Notes under the pieces: model-generated
Told to the model about the DNA's origin: nothing
The model's database searches: none
Seen by the model: only the letters and a program-made list of their open reading frames with translations
NCBI GenBank assembly: GCA_020064725.1
Contig: JAGTWJ010000010.1
Coordinates: 434,001 to 498,000, forward strand
Source: Drechslerella dactyloides
Lineage: Eukaryota; Ascomycota; Orbiliomycetes; Orbiliales; Orbiliaceae
Direction: 5' to 3'
Length of the DNA: 64,000 bases
Shown here: piece after piece, positions 35,978 to 47,779 of the stretch
Position numbering within the stretch: position 1 is the first letter of the stretch
Layout of the letters: each line of letters opens with the position of its first letter
Translations under genes and position numbers: made by a program

Positions 35978-36900
35978 AACTAACTTTTTTTTTGTTTTAT
36001 TATTATTAATTTTAATAATATTATAAATATCTTTATTTTTTTTAATATAAGTTTTAATTATATACTTATTTATATTTAAATATAATATTATAAGATTAAA
36101 TATTTAGAAAAATATATTAATAAAATAATATATTAATTTAAAATATTTTAAAACTTTTTATTTAGATATAATAAGACTTTTGTTATCCTAAGACCTAGTT
36201 TATTTATAAATTAGATTATATAAGATAGTAAGATTTTGTATTATTTTATAAATATTATTATGGGTTTTATATAAGTTCTTAATCTATTTTCTTATATTAT
36301 TTTTTTCTAAGTTTCTTTGTTTTATTTTTCTTTAATTTCTTTATTTTGGATTCTTTGTCTTCTAATAATAATGATTCTTTATTTTTTATTATTATTTTTT
36401 TTTTATTATTATAGTTTGTTTTGTTGCTAAATTACTTCAATTAATCCTTTAATTTTTTCTATAATTAAATGGGTTTATATTGTTTTGTTTTTTTTTATTT
36501 TATTTTTTGATGATGGTTTTCTTAGTTTTATTTCTTTTATTTTGTTTTTTATTTTTATATTTTTCTCTAATAGTAGTTTTCTAAACCTTTATAAGATTTC
36601 TAAAAATAATTACTTCTATATAATTTATATTAAAAGAAATAACTACTATAATCAGTATTATTATTATTAATTTATTTTAAATTATATAAAATTATTTTAT
36701 TATTATCTTATTTATATTCTAATTAAATCAAATTATCTAAATTTATAATATTTTATCTTTCTTTTAATATATTTAATAAAATAAAATTTTATATATTATT
36801 TTAAAAATTATTAATAACTTCTTTTATATTATAGAGATTTTTTATAAATTATTATAAAATATTTTTAAATAATTATTTTTTTATTTAATAAAGAATTATA
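35978..36900. other. A+T-rich stretch, possible 3' end of the gypsy relic
   Basis: No LTR could be paired. It lies downstream of the integrase remnant on the minus strand, so it may hold the integrase C terminus and LTR in decayed form. The Phe/Ile-rich open frame at 36485-36670 is composition noise. Confidence 0.35.
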
Positions 36901-36949
36901 TTATTTTTTTTTTTAGATTGTGGTCTTTTTTTTTTTTTTTTTTTAGCTA

Positions 36950-38000
36950 AGATTTTTTTTATATTTTTTACTTTTATTCTTTATTTATTTTTATTAGTAA
37001 CAATTTAGACATTATTAGATAGATTTTATTAATAATATAGGATTATATAAGAAATATATAGAATATATTATGATTTTATATATTTAATAAGAATTTTAAT
37101 TTATATATACAAATTTCTATAAATCCTAGAATTTTGAATAATTCTAATCACCTACTCTCTAACTTCTCTATAAGATATAAAATCTAGATATACTTACTTG
37201 ACAATAATATCTTATTACTTATTTTATAATCCAACTACTTACTTTATTATAAGTTAGCATACTTTATATATTCTAAATATATATAATCTCTATCTAGTAA
37301 GCCTTATAAATTTATTAAAATTTCTCTATTTTTTTATAATTATAAATATTTTTAAAGGGAGTTTATAGCTTTTTTTAAATCATATCAAATAGTTATACTT
37401 AATATAAAATAATAATATCTTAATAGTATATAAATACTATTAATAATAATAATATAACCTAATTATCTTAATTATAATTATAAAAAAATTATAAATATTA
37501 TTCTAGAATTAAGTTAATTTATTTTATTTAGCCATTAATTTCTAGATAATATATTATTAAATATTTAGATTTTATTTTTACTACTTAATAAAAAACTTTT
37601 ATAAAATTAATTATAAATTATTATTTTTAATCTAAAATAAAATTATTTAGAATTTTTTCTTTTAAAAAATAATAAATATAGAAATCTACTAATTCTTCTA
37701 TTAATAATTTATTATTATTTAGAACAAATACTATAAATTTAATAAAATAATCTACAATTATTAAAATAATATTATAGTCTAGTAATTTTTTTAAAAAAAT
37801 TAAATCTTTAAAAACTAGGAATTTTATTATAAAATCTAGCAAAATCAACTCTTAAAATTTTATTAATAATTATAGAAATAGTAGTTTTCCACTTTTCAGA
37901 ATATATATCATTTTATTTTATTAATATATATCATAACTTATTATATATCAATAAATAAATATTATATAATTAAAGAAATAATAATTTTTACTAAATAATT
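36950..38000 (-). pseudogene. gypsy integrase core, decayed
   Basis: Minus-strand reading of 37627-37848 runs LLDFIIKFLVFKDLIFLK, then LLDYNIILIIVDYFIKFIVF, then NNNKLLIEELVDF. This matches the gypsy integrase pattern DFITxLP, then DAILVVVDRFTKxxHF, then TAEELAxLF. The catalytic Asp in IIVDYF is kept. Upstream (to about 37990) the zinc-binding part is not readable. Point stops and an A+T-driven change of Thr, Ala and Pro to Ile, Val and Leu fit RIP. Confidence 0.75.
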
Positions 38001-38151
38001 CTATAGTTTTGGTTTTACTAAAATACTTAACTAGAAAAAAAATTATATAAATTTTTTATTATTTTTTTTCTTAATTTAAAATTATTCAAAACAATTAATT
38101 TTTTTAAAATATAAATATTCTATTTTCCTATAGAAAATATCTTTATATATA

Positions 38152-38400
38152 ACGTATTCCACAAGCGAGCGGACCACACAAGCGAGCGGACCACCCCATA
38201 TAAACCAACACCCTACCAAAACACTTTTTATTGATAACTTAATCAATAATTAATTTAAAATTAGAATAAAATTAATCTTGTTTATATAAACTATTGCAAA
38301 TCTAAAAATATTTTTTTAAATTTTTTTTATATTAAATTAAAGAAATATACAAGGGGGGTGGTCCGGTCGCTTGTCTGGTCCAGTCGCTTATTGTTGACGT
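38152..38400 (-). mobile_element. 249-bp MITE, copy 5
   Basis: TA-flanked insertion in the gypsy relic between the reverse transcriptase/RNase H part and integrase. It has the C variant at the polymorphic site, like copy 1. Confidence 0.92.
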
Positions 38401-39299
38401 TACTTCTTTTTTTAATTTATAAATTTTCAATAATTTTTATAACCTAGGGATTATCTGTATATTTTATAATAATATTTTTTATTAAAAAATCTAAAACTAT
38501 TATAATCATTATAATAGTTCTTACTAAGGTTTCTTAAATTATAATAATTAGCTATCTCTTTTTTAAAATCAAAGATAGTAATTTAATATCTTCTACTAAT
38601 TTATAATCAAAATATCTTAAAAAAATATCTACTACTATATTTTTTTTATTTAGATAATAAATTATTTGATATTTTAATATTATTAATCTCTTTATCTAGC
38701 ACACTTATCTAATATTTAATTTTTATATTATTATAAAGTAAATAAAGCTTCTATAATTACTATAAATTATAATTATAAATTAATAACTCTTAAGATAATT
38801 TGACTATTTTTAAATTATTTTAATAATAATTAATAATTCTTAATTAAATATCAAATAATTCTTTTTTATTAATATTATTTTTCTACTATAAAATATTATT
38901 AAATATTAATAATTATTTTTATATTATTATAAAAAATATACTTCCATTATAAAATCTAAAACATCTATCTCAATTACTATTAATAGATTTATTTAAAAAT
39001 ATTTTAATATTCTTTTTTTTTATTTTCTAAATAGTTTTTTTAGATTTTTAAATAAATTTTATTTCTTTAACTCCTATTATTATAACTTATTCTTTTTTAG
39101 ATCTAAAAAAATAATTATTATTATAATATATTATAAGATAAATTTTCTATAAAAATTTATAAATCTTAAAAATTATTAAATATTTTTAACACTTTTTAAC
39201 TATAATTAAATAAAAATTTATTAAATTTTCTTAAAAACTATTATTATCTCTTATATTAAGACATTAAACCCCAGGAACTCTACTAATTATATATAGAAA

Positions 39300-39423
39300 T
39301 TGTATTTTTTTAATTTTATATAAAAATTAATTTTTTTAAAATAATTTAATATATTTTATATATACTTAATATATTCTTTTTTATTTTATAAATATATAAA
39401 TATATTATTTAGATAAACTACTA
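39300..39423 (-). pseudogene. gypsy reverse transcriptase, catalytic box part
   Basis: Reads VVYLNNIFIYL, then KEYIKYI, then LYIKLKKYNFY-like residues. The expected box is YLDDILIYS, so both catalytic Asp have become Asn (codons at 39404-39415). The pogo element at 39424 inserted a few codons before this box. Sequence down to 38401 should hold the RT connection and RNase H, which I cannot read. Confidence 0.75.
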
Positions 39424-41299
39424 ACGTGTATGATAAGCGAGCGAGCCGGACAAGTAAGCAAGCCACCTCTGAGCGCCTATGGGCCCTTTTGTCTTTACTA
39501 TTACATACTTTAATAACCATTATAATAGCTATCTTTATAACTAAATCATATATCAATTTAATTATTTAAGTTTTGGAAAAAAATACAGTTTTAAATATTA
39601 AAACTGTTGTAAAGTTATATAATGTTTCTTAATTTACCCTTACTTACTAATATAAAGGCTATATTTCTAAAGTAGATAGTACACCAAAATCATAAAATTT
39701 TATAAATTTAGAAAAAGATATTATTATTTAATATATATTTAAGTTATATATATAGTTTTTTTATTTTAGGTTAGATAGTATGGAAGATATAGTTAACTAG
39801 TTATTATTAATATATAGTAATAATAATATATGATATATTAGTAAAAAATAGACTTATAATTTTGTTAAATATTATTTAAAGTTATAAATATACTTATCTA
39901 GGAGATATAATTACTAGTGAGTAAAATACAAAGATCCTATATTTATTAGCAAATAATTTTAACTAATAAAAACTATAAAGGCCAAGTATAACATTATAAA
40001 TAACAATATCTATAACTTTAATAAGACTAACTTTATAATAGGTATAATATCTACAATTACTATTATTATAGGAACTACAGTATATAATAAAACTAAGCTA
40101 ATATAGTTTGGAAACTGTGAATAAGTAATAATTATCTAGGTAATAAGTATAGAAGATTAGATACTATTATTATTTATTATCTTTACTAAGCAATATCATC
40201 TAATTAATTAGTATATATTAATAAAGTTATCAATAGACTGGGTTATTATGCTTTCTAATAATAACTAGATAACAAACAAACTTGCTTTATAGTAGTTAGA
40301 GTATTTTAATAAATTTATAGTATAGTGTTATAAATTAGACTATTGGTCCTAAACAGCCATAAAAGCTACCATTCTACTACCTTTGAACTTTATTATCAAA
40401 AGTATAAGATTATTATAGTCTATATACCACTATATTCTTTATATCTTCTCCAACTATTAGATATTAGCTGCTTTAGGCCATTAAAATAAGCATATAACTA
40501 TAAAATAGAGGTTTTGATATATATATATATTAACCATATCTTTAAACTAAAGTTTCTCTCTGAATTTCATAAAACATATATTAATATTTAAAAATATATA
40601 TAGTAGCTTTGCTAAAGTTAATATCATATCTTATAATCTAAATAAAATTTTATTAAAACTAGATATATAGTTACTAATAGCTATTCTAATAAATTTATAT
40701 TTAGATATTATAAATATAGTAGCTATCTAGACTATAAAGATATTATTAAATCTATTAAAAACTAGTTTATAAATAGGCTTAATTAAAAACCAGATTACCT
40801 AGTATTAGGATATCTTTCTTATATTAATACTAATAATTATAGACTAGCTATTTAAAAAGATATAGATAATAATACACTAAATAATACTTATATGTGTAGA
40901 GAATATAATACTTTATTTTGCAAATAAGCTGCTAAGTAAATACTAATAGCTGAAAAGATAGTATATATAGTATAGGAGCACACTTACTATACACCAGACT
41001 AATAGAATCCTGGATGGTAATACTGTAGATAAAGTGGTTGAGTAGCTAGTGTCCCTAAAGTATCAGTGTACCCTCTAGCTAAAGGCCTTCTGTAGGAGGA
41101 AAATCTATTGTAGTAGTTATAGTAAAACTAGGTATAATATTTAAATATGCCAGTTTCTTGCTCCAGGGGTGGATAATTAGGTTTCCTGCCCCCAGGGCAG
41201 AAAACCCCTCCTATATGGTAATGTAACTGGACTTTTTGTTGGGGTGGGGTGGGGGGGTGGCTCGCTTGCTTGTCTGGCTTGCTCGCTTATCATATATGT
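39424..41299 (+). mobile_element. pogo/Fot1-like transposon, full length, GAGCC code, inserted in gypsy RT
   Basis: TA-flanked, 1876 bp. The left end is ACGTGTATGAT with AAGCGAGCG-AGCCGGAC and AAGTAAGCA-AGCCACC. The right end is the same but its terminal ACGT has decayed to ATGT. The code matches the element at 57998-59888. A hairpin TTTCCTGCCC / GGGCAGAAAA follows the transposase at about 41181-41204. Confidence 0.87.
39525..41180 (+). pseudogene. pogo/Fot1-like DDE transposase, heavily decayed
   Basis: The start codon is ATA at 39525 by homology. The first catalytic box is YNFNKTNF (Asp to Asn, Glu to Lys). The C-terminal knuckle is read as C-S-S-Y-S-K-T-R-Y-N-I near 41105-41140. The frame closes at 41178-41180. 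Relative to the sister copy at 58132-59787 about 40 bp are missing around 40580, in the segment after the third Asp. Confidence 0.72.
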
Positions 41300-41301
41300 T
41301 A

Positions 41302-41700
41302 TATATTATTTTATTATATAATAAAGTCTACCATCTAGTATTAATTAAAAAATAATAAAAATATTAATAAAACTAAATAATATTATTAGATATTTATATA
41401 ATTTTTAGTTTATTTTAAATACTATTTTCTATTTTTTTTCTATTATTATTTATATAAGATTATATATTTTATATAAATCTAATTTAGTAAAAATTATAGT
41501 ATCTTATAACTTATTAAAAATCTTATTAATTAATAAAATAAAATATTTATTTTTAATAATAATATTATTAAATTTTTTATAATCTACACATAATCTTAAA
41601 AATCTATCTTTTTTTTTTTATAAAAAAAATAAATACTCCTATTTATAATAAAAAAAAATAAATAAAACCTTTTATTAATATTTTATCTAGATAATCTTTT
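41302..41700 (-). pseudogene. gypsy reverse transcriptase, N-terminal part
   Basis: Minus-strand reading gives GVFIFFIKKKKDRFLRLCVD (41550-41650), then YKKFNNIIIKNKYFILLIN, then IIFTKLDLYKIYNLI. This follows the gypsy reverse transcriptase pattern (FVKKKDGSLRLCVDYRxLN, then FTKLDLxxAYxxIRI). The first catalytic Asp (KLDL) is kept. The protein would continue across the pogo insertion into the YLNN box at 39404. Confidence 0.82.
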
Positions 41701-42239
41701 AAAACTATATCTTTTTCCACTAAAAATCTATAAATAAAATTAAACAGCAATTTATAATTTTTCTTAAAAAATATTAAATAATTCTAAGACTTATAAAATA
41801 AAACTTTATTTATAATTTTTTTTTTAAATATTTATATAAATTCTTTATAAAATTCTAAGATTATATTAAAATTACTAAAATTATTATTTTTTATCATTAC
41901 TTCCATTCCTACTATATTATTATTTATTTTATTTAATAAATTATCTATTATAATATAATAAATTATTATTATTTATATAATATTAACCTATTTAAATATA
42001 AATTATTTCTTTTCTTAATTAATTTAGAGATTATATTTTTATAATTAATTTAAATCTAAAATTATATTAAATAATTTTATATTTATTATTTTAAAAAATA
42101 TTTATTTATTATAATCTTTTAGTAATATTATTAATATTTTTATTTCTATTATTATATTTTTATTTAAGATTAAGGTTCTATCTATTATTTTAAAACAAAT
42201 TATTAAGACTTTTTTATTTAAAGATATAATATAATAATT

Positions 42240-42310
42240 TATTATCTAAAAAATTATAAAATTAATTAAAACATCTATATCTAACAATTTTTTTAGTTAG
42301 ATCTTCTTTT
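42240..42310 (-). pseudogene. gypsy aspartic protease active-site relic
   Basis: Reads LLDIDVLINFI, where retropepsins have a D-(S/T)-G-A active site. The codons at 42270-42281 differ from those for Asp-Thr-Gly-Ala only by C-to-T and G-to-A changes. Position upstream of the reverse transcriptase supports the call. The motif is short, so confidence is moderate. Confidence 0.55.
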
Positions 42311-42615
42311 AGGCCCAGCTATATATTATTTTTATTTTAAAATAAAATATCTTAATTTAGGACTAGTTAGAATGATTAATTATAGTAATAATAATTATAT
42401 CATATTTATTTTTTATCCTAGTTTTTTAGAATAATAAATCTTATATTATTTAAACTAGTTTTTTAAATTTATTTATTTTTATTAATTATTTTTTTTTCTT
42501 TCTATAAATATATATATAGTATCTTTTTTTATTATAATAAAAATATATATTTATTTTTATTTTTTTAGTCTTTTTTTTAGATAATATTTATTTAATAAAA
42601 TTAAATTATATAGTA

Positions 42616-43701
42616 ACGTATTCCACAAGCGAGCGAACACCCCAAGTGAGCGAACACCCCAACACCCCACCAAAACCTTTTTTATTAATATTCTAATTAA
42701 TATCTCTTAAAAAATTATAAAAAAAATATCTTTCAACTAATAAAAATTAAAATCAACTAATTATATTTTTTTACATTTTTTAAATATAAAAATAAATTAA
42801 TAATAATTAATTTAAAATTTGTAAAAAACAGCATATAATCTTAAGTGTTTGCCAGTAAATATCTCTATTATATATAAATAAAAATCTTTAAAAATAAGAA
42901 ATCTATTAAATAAATATATAATCTAGGCCTGTACAAAACCTCTATCTATTATATTAAAAATTAAGATTTATAGATTTTGCTAAAGTTAGCACAACACACT
43001 GACTACACACTAGCTATTTTTTATTATAATTATATATATAAAAATATAATAAAAAAATCCTAAAAAATTTCTTTTAAATTAAAGTAAATTAATATTTTAT
43101 TTTATAATTTTTTTTAAATTTTTTTAATAAAAATTCAATTTTTTATAAAACTTTATTATAAAAATTAAAAATATTGATATTAAATTATATAATATATCAA
43201 AAAAATTAAAAAAAATAAAAATAAAAAAAGTTTTAATATATTAAAATTCAAATTTATTTTTTTAATTTTTTTTATTATATTTATGTATAATTATTTTAAA
43301 AAAATAGTTAGTGTGTTGTGCCAACTTTAGCAGAGTTTCTAGAACTTAATTTTTATTATTATAAATAGTAGCTTTAAACAGGCCTAGATTATATAATTAT
43401 TTATTAGATTTTTAATTTTTAGAGATTTTCGTTCGTAAATTATTTAGATATTTAGAGTCAAACAATAAAAAAATGTGTTGTTTTTAACAATATTTAAAAT
43501 AATTATTATTAATTTAATATTAATATTAAAAAATTAAAAAAATACTAATTGGATTTTTTTCAACTATTATTTAAAGAAGTAACTTTTCTATAATTTTATA
43601 TTAAATATTTATTAATATATTAATAAAAAGGTTTTTGGTGGGGTGTTGGGCTAGGGGGGGTGTTCGCTCGCTTGGGGTGTTCGCTCGCTTGTGGAATACG
43701 T
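42616..43701. mobile_element. Foldback element FB3, AACAC code
   Basis: TA-flanked, 1086 bp, nearly the same as FB1 (4557-5630) along its length, including the AGCATATAATCTTAAGTG and CAGGCCTAGATTATAT segments and the TGTGTTGTTTTT motif near 43474. Its left flank is the gypsy relic and its right flank a pogo transposon that has lost its 5' part. Confidence 0.85.
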
Positions 43702-45269
43702 TATATATAGTTTTTTTATTTTAAGCTAGATAATGTAGAAGATATAACTAACTAACTACTATTAATATATAACAATAATAATATATAATATATTAATAAA
43801 AAATAGGTTAGTAATTTTATTAAATACCATTTAAAACTATAAATATATCTATCTAAAAAGTATAACTACTAATAAATAAAATATAAAGATCCTGTATTTA
43901 TTAATAAGTAATTTTAATTAATAGAAGTTGTAAAAATTAAGTATAGTATTATAGATAATAATATTTATAATTTTGATAAAACTAGTTTTGCAATAAGTAT
44001 AATATCTATAACTACTATTATTACAAATGCTAAAATATATAATAAAACTAAACTAATATAACCTAAGAATTATAAATAAGCAACAGTTATTTAGAAAATA
44101 AATATAGAAAATTAGATAATATTATCATTTATTATCCTCATTAAATAATACCACTTAGCTAATTAATATACAACAACAAAACTACCAACAAATTAGATTA
44201 TTACATTTTCTAATAATAACTAAATAATAAATAAGCTTACTCTATAGTAGTTAAAGTATTTTAACAAATTTATAACACAACACTACATTTTAAACTACCA
44301 ATTATTAATCTTAAATAATTATAAAAACTACCATTCTATTATTTTTAAATTATACTACTAAAAATATAAAATTATTATAATCTATATATTACTATATTTA
44401 TTATATATTTTTTAGCCACTAGATCTTAGCTACTTTAAACCATTAAAACAGACATATAACTATAAGATAAAGAATTTAATACATATATATATTAATTATA
44501 TCTTTAAACTAGAATTTTTTACCAGATTCTATAAAACATTTACTATTATAATAATATTTAAAAATATATACAACAACTTTATTAAAACTAGTATTATACT
44601 TTATAACTCTAATAGAGTTTTATTAAAGCTAGATATACAATTATTAGTAACTACTCTAGTAAATTCATATTTAAACATTATAAATACAACAACTACCTAA
44701 ACTACAAAAATACTATTAAACTTATTAAAAACTAATCTATAAATAAACCTAATTAAAAACCAAATTACCTAATATCAGAATAATTTTTCTACATTACTAC
44801 TAGTAGCTATAAACCAATTATTTAAAAAAATATAAATTATAATATATTAATTAATACTTATACATATAAAAAATATAATACTATACTCTACTAATAAAAT
44901 ATTAAATAAATAGCAATAGATAAAAAGATAATATATATAATATAAAAACATACTTATCATATACTAGACAAATAATATATTAGATTAAAATATTATAAAT
45001 AAATAATATAAACAAATAAAATTAAAAAACTATCAAAACAACATACAACCAAAAAAAGGCTCTAAAAAAGTATTATATTATAGTCAATATAGTAGAACTA
45101 GGTATAATATTCAAACATATTAAAAAACATCTTAAACATATAAATAAACTATTTAATATATATTTAACCCAAAACTATAGTATTATAGTAGTAAAATCAG
45201 TATTTTCATTAAGATGGGGTGGTAAGGTGATCCGCTCACTTGTCTGATCCGTTCACTTATCATTGACGT
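43702..45269 (+). mobile_element. pogo/Fot1-like transposon, 5'-truncated, GATCA code
   Basis: It begins inside the N-terminal third of the transposase, directly at the foldback's TA, and runs to a complete right end that inverts to ACGTCAATGAT with units AAGTGAACG-GATCAGAC and AAGTGAGCG-GATCACC. The first catalytic box is YNFDKTSF. The C-terminal knuckle and the stop are decayed. The left end and helix-turn-helix are missing. Confidence 0.8.
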
Positions 45270-45552
45270 TATATAGAATTTTTTAATATATTTTTCATTT
45301 TATTTTATTTATGAAATAAACTTTGAAAGTCTGGGAGTATATTTAATAAATATATAAAAATATAATTATTATAATTATAAAATTTTTAAATTATAATTAT
45401 AAAAAAATTTATTTTAATATAAATAAATTAATTTATAAAGTATATTAATTATAAAAAATCTAATAAAACTTTTATAATTTTTTATTAAATCCCTTATATT
45501 TATTCTTTAAGATTTTCTAAATCTAATTTTCTACATAGTTTCTATTTACAAT

Positions 45553-45956
45553 ATGCCCGACTGAATAGGAGGGTGGTTATTGGACTCCCCAGCGTGCTAG
45601 GCCAAACGCCAGCAAAATTTGGCCCCCCAGGTATTTAAAAAAAATGTGTTGCTGAGTATATGTTTGGTGGTGTTATCTTATTAAATAAATAGAGTTTTGC
45701 TTGGTATATATTAATCTTATTTAATCTACTTAATAAACTATACCAATAGTTTTAGTTTTATACTATATTCAGTTTAATATTGCTGAGGAAATAGCTAATT
45801 ATATAAGATAGTTAAAGTTATTTAATAGAGTTTAAGTTAGTTAATCTGGTAGAAGAAAAATTTGAGTTTTAGTATAGAAGGCTGTAAAGTAGTATATCTA
45901 GGGTGTAGGGTAGGTTAGTTCAGTCGGGTTTAAGTGCTGCGGTAGCAGTCTTCTAG
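45553..45956 (+). mobile_element. Helentron-like non-autonomous element E4 (404 bp)
   Basis: It starts ATGCCCGACTGAATAGG and ends with TTCAGTCGGG, the hairpin GCTGC-GGTA-GCAGT and CTTCTAG before T. It contains an AAAAAATGTGTTG motif at about 45641-45653. The interior resembles E1 towards the 3' end (TAGTTCAGTCGGGTTTAAGT). Confidence 0.75.
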
Positions 45957-46333
45957 TTAAAATATATTTTAATTTAAATTATTAAATTTATTAAAAAATA
46001 TAAATATTTAAACAAATTTAATATAATTTAGATAAGTTTTTTTTTATATCTATATTTTTATAATTTTAAATTAATATTTTTATAAATTATTTAATAATAA
46101 AATAAAAAATTTAGATTTATTGGATAAATATTATTAAATATTTTAATAATTATTTTATAATAATTAATAAATATAAAAAAGTTAATATTTAACAAAGTAT
46201 TTAGTTATATTTATTATTTTTTTAAATTTTATTCTATATTATAATATAAAAATTATATATTAAATATAATTTAATATATAAAGAATTTTTAGTAACAATT
46301 TTACAAATATAAAATTATTTTTATAAAATATTA
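45957..46333. other. A+T-rich spacer between two Helentron-like elements
   Basis: Nothing recognised. The E4 and E5 termini face each other across it with their CTTCTAG ends pointing inward. Confidence 0.5.
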
Positions 46334-46636
46334 CTAGAAGGCTGCTAGCGCAGCACTTAAACCCGACTGAACTGATCCGCTTGAATAGGCCTGTCCTATA
46401 TATATGTGTGTGTGTATCTATATATATATATGTGTGTGTATGTGTGTGTATATATGTGTATAGCTGAGTATGCCGAGCATGCGTAACTAGCTTACTATTA
46501 TAAGTTTGATAGGGCATACACTGAGCGTGTGTTTGGCAACATATTTTTTTGATGTCACCAGCTGTATAAATTGGCTGTAAAAGTGGTATGCAGGCCCAGG
46601 AGCTCAGTAATAGTCCCCTTCCTTTCAGTCGGGCAT
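46334..46636 (-). mobile_element. Helentron-like non-autonomous element E5 (303 bp)
   Basis: The shortest copy. On the minus strand it starts ATGCCCGACTGAAAGG and ends with the hairpin GCTGC-GCTA-GCAGC and CTTCTAG. It carries a TG/TA microsatellite at about 46402-46460, the source of a His/Thr-repeat open frame that is not a gene. A CAACATATTTTTTT motif replaces the usual ACACATTTTTT. Confidence 0.72.
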
Positions 46637-47779
46637 AATATTAAATTAAAAAAAAAAATCCAAAAAATTTATAGAAAAAAACTGGTAGATATATAAAAAT
46701 AAATTAAAATTTTATTAATTTAATAATAAAAATATTAATTTATTTAATAATATATTAAAATTATTTAATAATATAAAATAAATTTATAGATATATTTAAT
46801 ATTATTAAATTTTATTAATTATTATATTTTGTAAATTATATATATTTGTTTAAATATTTACTTAAATAATTAATAAATATATTGGAATTAATATATAAAT
46901 TTTTTAAAAATAATTATAAAATATTGAATTATATTATTATTATTATTATTATGAATCATACTGCATGCAACCTTTCGGTTATGGCAGGTAGAAGAAAATT
47001 AAATATAAAATATATATAAATAAAAATTAATATATATGTGTGTTTTTTCTGTTTCTTTTGTTATTAATTAATTAATTAGTTAATTAATTAATTTTGGATA
47101 TTATTTTAAAGATTTTTAATTTTCTTTAGTTTTTTTCTTTTGTTTTATTTTTTTCTTTTTAAACAAATATGTTTTGTATTATTTATAATATTTATTTTTG
47201 TTGTTTATTATAATTTATCTTGTTTAATATTAATAATATTAATTGGTAGATTTTTAATCTTTTTTAAGATTATTTTATTTAATTTTATTATTAATATTAA
47301 CTTTGTAATTGTTTTTTTTTTTAAAAAGTATTTTTGTATTGTTAAAATATTTTTCTATTTGTATTAATCTATTTTTAGTGAATAATAATGTATTAAAATT
47401 AAATAGTATTTTCCCTAATTCTTTTTTTATTTTTTTTCTCTTTTTTTTATAATATTTATATTTTATGATGAGATGTTTTGGTGTTTGTGTTATAATACTA
47501 TAATTGCAATATTTATTTAGAATATTTAAATTTAATATTTTATATAAATAATTGTTGAATATACTATGTTCTGTCCTTAATTATATTATTAACAAAATAA
47601 ATTTAATATTACTATTTTGTAATATTTTATTTCTTTTAAATTTTGGTAGATTATTATAATCTATTTTTTTTTTATGTTTTTGTTATTGTTTTTACTATTC
47701 TATTAAACTTTTTATTTTATTTTATCTTTTTAAATATGTAAAAGAATTGTATAGGCTTTCTTTAAAAATTTTAGTATTT

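Larger units (their letters stand above)
36900..42614 (-). mobile_element. Ty3/gypsy retrotransposon relic, split by a MITE and a pogo element
   Basis: On the minus strand, from high to low coordinates, the order is protease, reverse transcriptase, integrase, the Ty3/gypsy order. The MITE at 38152-38400 and the transposon at 39424-41299 interrupt it, and a foldback element cuts it at 42616. Without insertions about 3.6 kb remain. LTRs were not found, so the outer limits are approximate. Confidence 0.75.

Noticed and set aside
46260..46517. Open frame with His/Thr/Tyr repeats
   Set aside because: It comes from the TG/TA microsatellite inside element E5 and crosses the element boundary.
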